Assembly (NCBI RefSeq): GCF_000315445.1
Contig: NZ_JH992959.1
Span: 182,953-246,952, forward strand
Length of the DNA stretch: 64,000 nucleotides
Direction: 5' to 3'
Source of the DNA: Alloiococcus otitis ATCC 51267
GTDB lineage: Bacteria; Bacillota; Bacilli; Lactobacillales; Carnobacteriaceae_A
Position numbers and translations under genes: made by a program. Below the pieces are notes generated by a model. It was not told where the DNA came from and ran no database searches. It saw only the letters and a list, made by a program, of their open reading frames with translations. Positions 61,679 through 64,000 of this stretch are shown here, in pieces; the first letter of the stretch is position 1; each line of letters opens with the position of its first letter.

Positions 61679-62714
61679 AATCTTTACCCATTTCTATGAT
61701 TTCCGCTAGCCGATTTAAGGAGACTTTTTGACTGGTTACCTTTCCCATCCTTAAAGGAAGGATAATATTGATGGCCTCTCCTTCAATTTTTTTGTCATGG
61801 TGAATGGCCTCTAGGAGTTCTTGGGTATCAAAGTCATACCGTGTAGGCAGGCCATACTTATGAAAGGCTTGCACCAAGTCTTGGGCAATATCTTCCTGGC
61901 ATAGGCCCATCTTATAACTCGCTCGGGAAATATAGATGGTGCCAATCCCGATCGATTCGCCGTGGTTGAGGTCATAGTTAGATATCGATTCGATCCCATG
62001 ACCAATAGTGTGACCCAGGTTTAATTTTTGCCTTTTTCCTTTATCTTTCACATCATTTTTAACAAAAGCCAACTTGGTCAAAATAGACTGGTGGATGATT
62101 TTTTCAAAATCTAATTTTTCCGCTTCTTTCAAGTAGGCAAAAAAGTCGGCATCAGACAAAACCGCATACTTGAAAACCTCAGCTAGGCCATTATTGATAT
62201 TGCGCTTGTCTAAGCTTTCTAAAAAAGAATAATCTATATGAACATAGGAAGGAAAGTAAAAACTACCAATTTGGTTCTTTAAGTTCCGGAAGTTAATCCC
62301 GGTTTTCCCCCCAACCGACGAGTCCACCATGGCTAGGAGACTAGTGGGGACCGCGACAAGGCGAATACCTCGTAGGTAGGCTGAGGCAGCAAAACCTGCC
62401 AAGTCACCAACCACGCCTCCACCAAAGGCAATAACCGTATCACTCCTTGTGAAGTTATTCTCAGATAAATAGCGGTTAATGCCAACAAAGTTCTCCATGG
62501 ACTTGGACCCTTCCCCGCTAGCTATGGTAAATATTTTAGCATCCAAGCCAGTTAGGAGACTTTTGAGTCGGTCTTGGTAAATGTCAAAGACGGTCTGGTC
62601 CGTTACTACTAAAAACTTAGAGTCTTTAAACTGGTATAAAAAATCAACCAGTTGACCGTCGCTCTGGTAGCCAATATGTATATCGTAGTGGTTGTCTTTT
62701 ACTGGAACTTTCAT
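61671..62714 (-). CDS. aroB: 3-dehydroquinate synthase
   Basis: The 347-residue enzyme starts at ATG 62714 ('MKVPVKDNHYDIHIGYQSDG'), with GAGGGGTGGG ahead; the frame continues upstream without homology. It has 'FGGGVVGDLAGFAASAYLRG', 'VPTSLLAMVDSSVGGKTGIN' and the zinc ligands in 'NLGHTIGHGIE'. It converts DAHP to 3-dehydroquinate and is the first gene of the operon. Confidence 0.94.
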   Translation of the reverse strand: MKVPVKDNHYDIHIGYQSDGQLVDFLYQFKDSKFLVVTDQTVFDIYQDRLKSLLTGLDAKIFTIASGEGSKSMENFVGINRYLSENNFTRSDTVIAFGGGVVGDLAGFAASAYLRGIRLVAVPTSLLAMVDSSVGGKTGINFRNLKNQIGSFYFPSYVHIDYSFLESLDKRNINNGLAEVFKYAVLSDADFFAYLKEAEKLDFEKIIHQSILTKLAFVKNDVKDKGKRQKLNLGHTIGHGIESISNYDLNHGESIGIGTIYISRASYKMGLCQEDIAQDLVQAFHKYGLPTRYDFDTQELLEAIHHDKKIEGEAINIILPLRMGKVTSQKVSLNRLAEIIEMGKDYG

Positions 62715-62947
62715 AAACCCACCCCTCATTATATTATGAATAGATTCTATCATAGATTAGCTAAATATTAAAATGACAAAGAGTATCATTTTTTTCACCT
62801 GCCTTCATCCAATTTTAGTCCTATGGCTAAGCTTAGCTTGACTGACCCCAAAAAATTCTAAAAAGATGCACCATAAGTTGTCCATCTTCTAACCTAGCCT
62901 TAGCAATATAAATAGCCAATAATGCATTAGGCATAGCAGTCGGATAA

Positions 62948-62980
62948 TAAAAAAGCCTAGCCAAGTAAGCTAGGCTAGGG
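62948..62980 (-). terminator. Terminator upstream of aroB (possible attenuator)
   Basis: AGCCTAGCTTAC/TTGGCTAGGCT on the minus strand forms a stem of about eight pairs and is followed by TTTTTTATT. It ends a transcript that would come from the array side, about 230 bases before aroB. The same AGCCTAGCC core is used in the rRNA terminator at 63,604. Confidence 0.7.
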
Positions 62981-63086
62981 GATAGGAGGGGTAAGCAAAA
63001 ACACTTTACTCTATTATTAAACCTAACTTTATTAAAGAGATCCTGATATAGGCCAAAAGTCAGGTTCATAAGTCAGATTGATTATG

Positions 63087-63167
63087 AAGGTCGGGCCAAT
63101 CCCATTTGACCTTGGTGAGAAATTCGCAAAGGTAATTTTTAAACAATTAGCCTCCAGGCCCGACCTT
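63087..63167. repeat. 11-bp inverted repeat AAGGTCGGGCC with 59-base loop
   Basis: AAGGTCGGGCC (63087-63097) is complementary to GGCCCGACCTT (63157-63167). On the plus strand it is followed by ATTTTTG, so it may also act as a terminator. Confidence 0.6.
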
Positions 63168-63240
63168 ATTTTTGACAAATTTAAGTTGAATTGCTTACAC
63201 TATCCTTTAAAATAGCTTTTAAAGTTCAGACCCCTTTTTT

Positions 63241-63376
63241 ACCAGTGTGAAGATGATGCCCTTTGCTTCAGTAATTAGTTTACTGGAGACCACCTAGCAC
63301 GCTTTCGCCATGACTCTGTTTCGCTGGTAATTGTAGCATTTTAGTCTTGGCTAAGGTGGATTTAAAAATTATTATA
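63241..63376 (-). ncRNA. Candidate structured RNA with upstream promoter
   Basis: On the minus strand an extended -10 box TATAAT (63376-63371) stands before an 88-base segment (63328-63241) closed by ACCAGCG/CACTGGT, with a GGCGAAAGC tetraloop hairpin and an AGTAAACTAATTACT stem inside. No open reading frame explains it. No riboswitch class I know matches. Confidence 0.35.
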
Positions 63377-63407
63377 TACTGGTTATTGTTTAAGATAATA
63401 CTGGGGG

Positions 63408-63558
63408 TTCTCAAATAACACTTCTAACTTGAGAATAATTCGGCTAAATTCTCAAATAACATTAATTGTTTGAGAAAAAACCGCCAGAATTCTCGTGTAA
63501 CAGTTGTTGTTTGAGAATTACGGCAAAAAATTCTCAAACTAAGGGGCAAGTTTGAGAA
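63408..63558. repeat. Array of four 28-bp palindromes with an exact 41-bp period
   Basis: Units start at 63408, 63449, 63490 and 63531. Each has TTCTCAAA (TTCTCGTG in unit 3) at the left and TTTGAGAA (CTTGAGAA in unit 1) at the right with 12 bases between. Three units share TAACA after the left arm. The spacers are 13 bases. The array ends about 32 bases upstream of a TATAAT box that has no good -35. Confidence 0.85.
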
Positions 63559-63603
63559 TAACATTAATTATTAAACTGACAAGGTCAAAAATCAAAAGCA
63601 TAT

Positions 63604-63638
63604 TAAAAAAGCCTAGCCGGATAAACTCGGCTAGGGTC
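63604..63638 (-). terminator. Terminator of the rRNA-tRNA-Asn transcript
   Basis: CCCTAGCCGAG and TCCGGCTAGGC form the stem on the minus strand, followed by TTTTTTA. It lies about 160 bases after tRNA-Asn. Confidence 0.78.
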
Positions 63639-63800
63639 TATAGTTAAGGGGGTAAAAATTTCCCTATTCTATTATAAATAACTCCTTTGGTGTATGGTCT
63701 TAATATTTTTGCTAACTGATGACTAGTGAATTTTTAAACTCTTTCAGCAAGTCTGTCAAAACCAGTAGGACAGTTAGAGTCCATTATAATACAAAAAAAA

Positions 63801-63872
63801 CTCCGCAAGTAGGATTCGAACCTACGACAACGCGATTAACAGTCGCGCGCTCTACCACTGAGCTATTGCGGA
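63801..63872 (-). tRNA. tRNA-Asn (anticodon GTT)
   Basis: Acceptor TCCGCAA pairs with TTGCGGA. The anticodon loop CTGTTAA in CGCGA/TCGCG gives GTT. The T-loop TTCGAAT is present and the discriminator is G. It follows the 5S gene at the end of an rRNA operon. Confidence 0.95.
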
Positions 63873-63905
63873 ATCATCAAAATGTTAATGATAAAAGAAA
63901 AGGGA

Positions 63906-64000
63906 AGCGTGGCAACGTCCGGCTTTCACACAGGGAAACCCTGCATTATCCTCGGCGCTCAGAAGCTTAACGACTGTGTTCGGCATGGGAACAGGTGGGT
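63906..64000 (-). rRNA. rrf: 5S ribosomal RNA (partial, runs off the window)
   Basis: The 95 bases from the 3' end are the same in the core as the orphan 5S at 30,008-30,124, with a different helix I strand (GTTGCCACGC). Its 5' end and the expected 23S are outside. It belongs to a normal rRNA operon by position. Confidence 0.93.

Larger units (their letters stand above)
62715..63800. other. Gene-free region between aroB and tRNA-Asn
   Basis: About 1.1 kb without a supported protein. It holds the attenuator-like terminator, an inverted-repeat segment, a candidate structured RNA, the 41-bp palindrome array and the rRNA terminator, which are listed separately. Confidence 0.7.

Noticed and set aside
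62833..63069. 78-residue minus-strand frame upstream of aroB
   Set aside because: It spans the terminator and lacks a ribosome-binding site and homology.
63241..63328. SRP RNA, tmRNA, RNase P RNA or 6S RNA
   Set aside because: None of the conserved sequence blocks of these RNAs is present.
62715..63400. T-box or known riboswitch for the aro operon
   Set aside because: I looked for the T-box GGTGGNACCGCG motif and for TPP, SAM, lysine, FMN and c-di-GMP signatures on the minus strand and saw none.
63408..63558. CRISPR array
   Set aside because: The spacers are only 13 bases, the repeats are themselves palindromes with variable centres and no cas genes are present.
63408..63638. Type III toxin-antitoxin RNA repeats
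   Set aside because: Period and tandem form fit, but there is no toxin gene of 150-190 residues next to it on either strand.

Overview
The window looks like chromosome of a low-GC Gram-positive bacterium of the order Lactobacillales. The grounds are strong AGGAGG ribosome-binding sites, CcpA-type cre-like sites, a PepC aminopeptidase, an ECF-type vitamin transporter subunit and FabK-like flavoproteins. Aerococcaceae is a reasonable guess but cannot be proved here, because no 16S or 23S rRNA lies inside the window.

Region 1 (1 to about 29,760) is most of a siphovirus-type prophage. Read along the minus strand it runs: early repressor/Cro switch (26.0 kb), recombination and replication genes (DUF771, Gp157, AAA ATPase, DEAD helicase, DUF669, primase-helicase), an iteron-rich origin candidate (19.3-19.57 kb), small regulators and a VRR-NUC nuclease, an ArpU/RinA-like late regulator, then TerS, TerL, portal, minor head, scaffold, capsid, connectors, tail tube, tail chaperone, tape measure, Dit, Tal and a collagen-like tail fibre cut by the window edge. 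The lysis genes and the far attachment site are outside. On the plus strand lie the CI-like repressor, an ImmA-like protein, an Ltp-type superinfection-exclusion protein, a lipoprotein and the tyrosine integrase. The integrase abuts the 3' end of tRNA-Arg, so integration next to or into that tRNA is likely. The tail chaperone carries the lambda-type slippery heptamer GGGAAAG, and the capsid gene appears to continue into a HeH-type domain in the -1 frame.

Region 2 (29.76-33.3 kb) holds an orphan 5S rRNA-tRNA-Val-tRNA-Lys-tRNA-Arg unit with its own strong promoter, then pepC, an ECF S-component gene, gpmA and tRNA-Ser.

Region 3 (33.4-45.7 kb) has two minus-strand operons for a beta-oxidation-type cycle. 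Operon 1 is scoA-scoB-fadN1-thl1. Operon 2 is acyl-CoA dehydrogenase-CoA transferase-fadN2-thl2. The fadN and thiolase genes are close paralogues, so the region arose by duplication. CoA transferases, rather than an acyl-CoA ligase, appear to supply activation. Cre-like sites upstream suggest carbon catabolite control. The cycle could degrade short acids or run in reverse towards butyrate.

Region 4 (46.4-54 kb) carries an acidic lipoprotein, a secreted purple-acid-phosphatase-like lipoprotein, two FabK/nitronate-monooxygenase paralogues and an OFA-type carboxylate transporter.

Region 5 (54.1-62.7 kb) is a compact minus-strand operon for chorismate and 4-aminobenzoate: aroB-aroA-aroC-aroE/K fusion-aroQ-pabAB fusion-aroF-pabC. 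Region 6 (62.7-64 kb) is intergenic. It contains an attenuator-like terminator, a candidate structured RNA and a striking array of four 28-bp palindromes at an exact 41-bp period, followed by tRNA-Asn and a second 5S rRNA running off the end.
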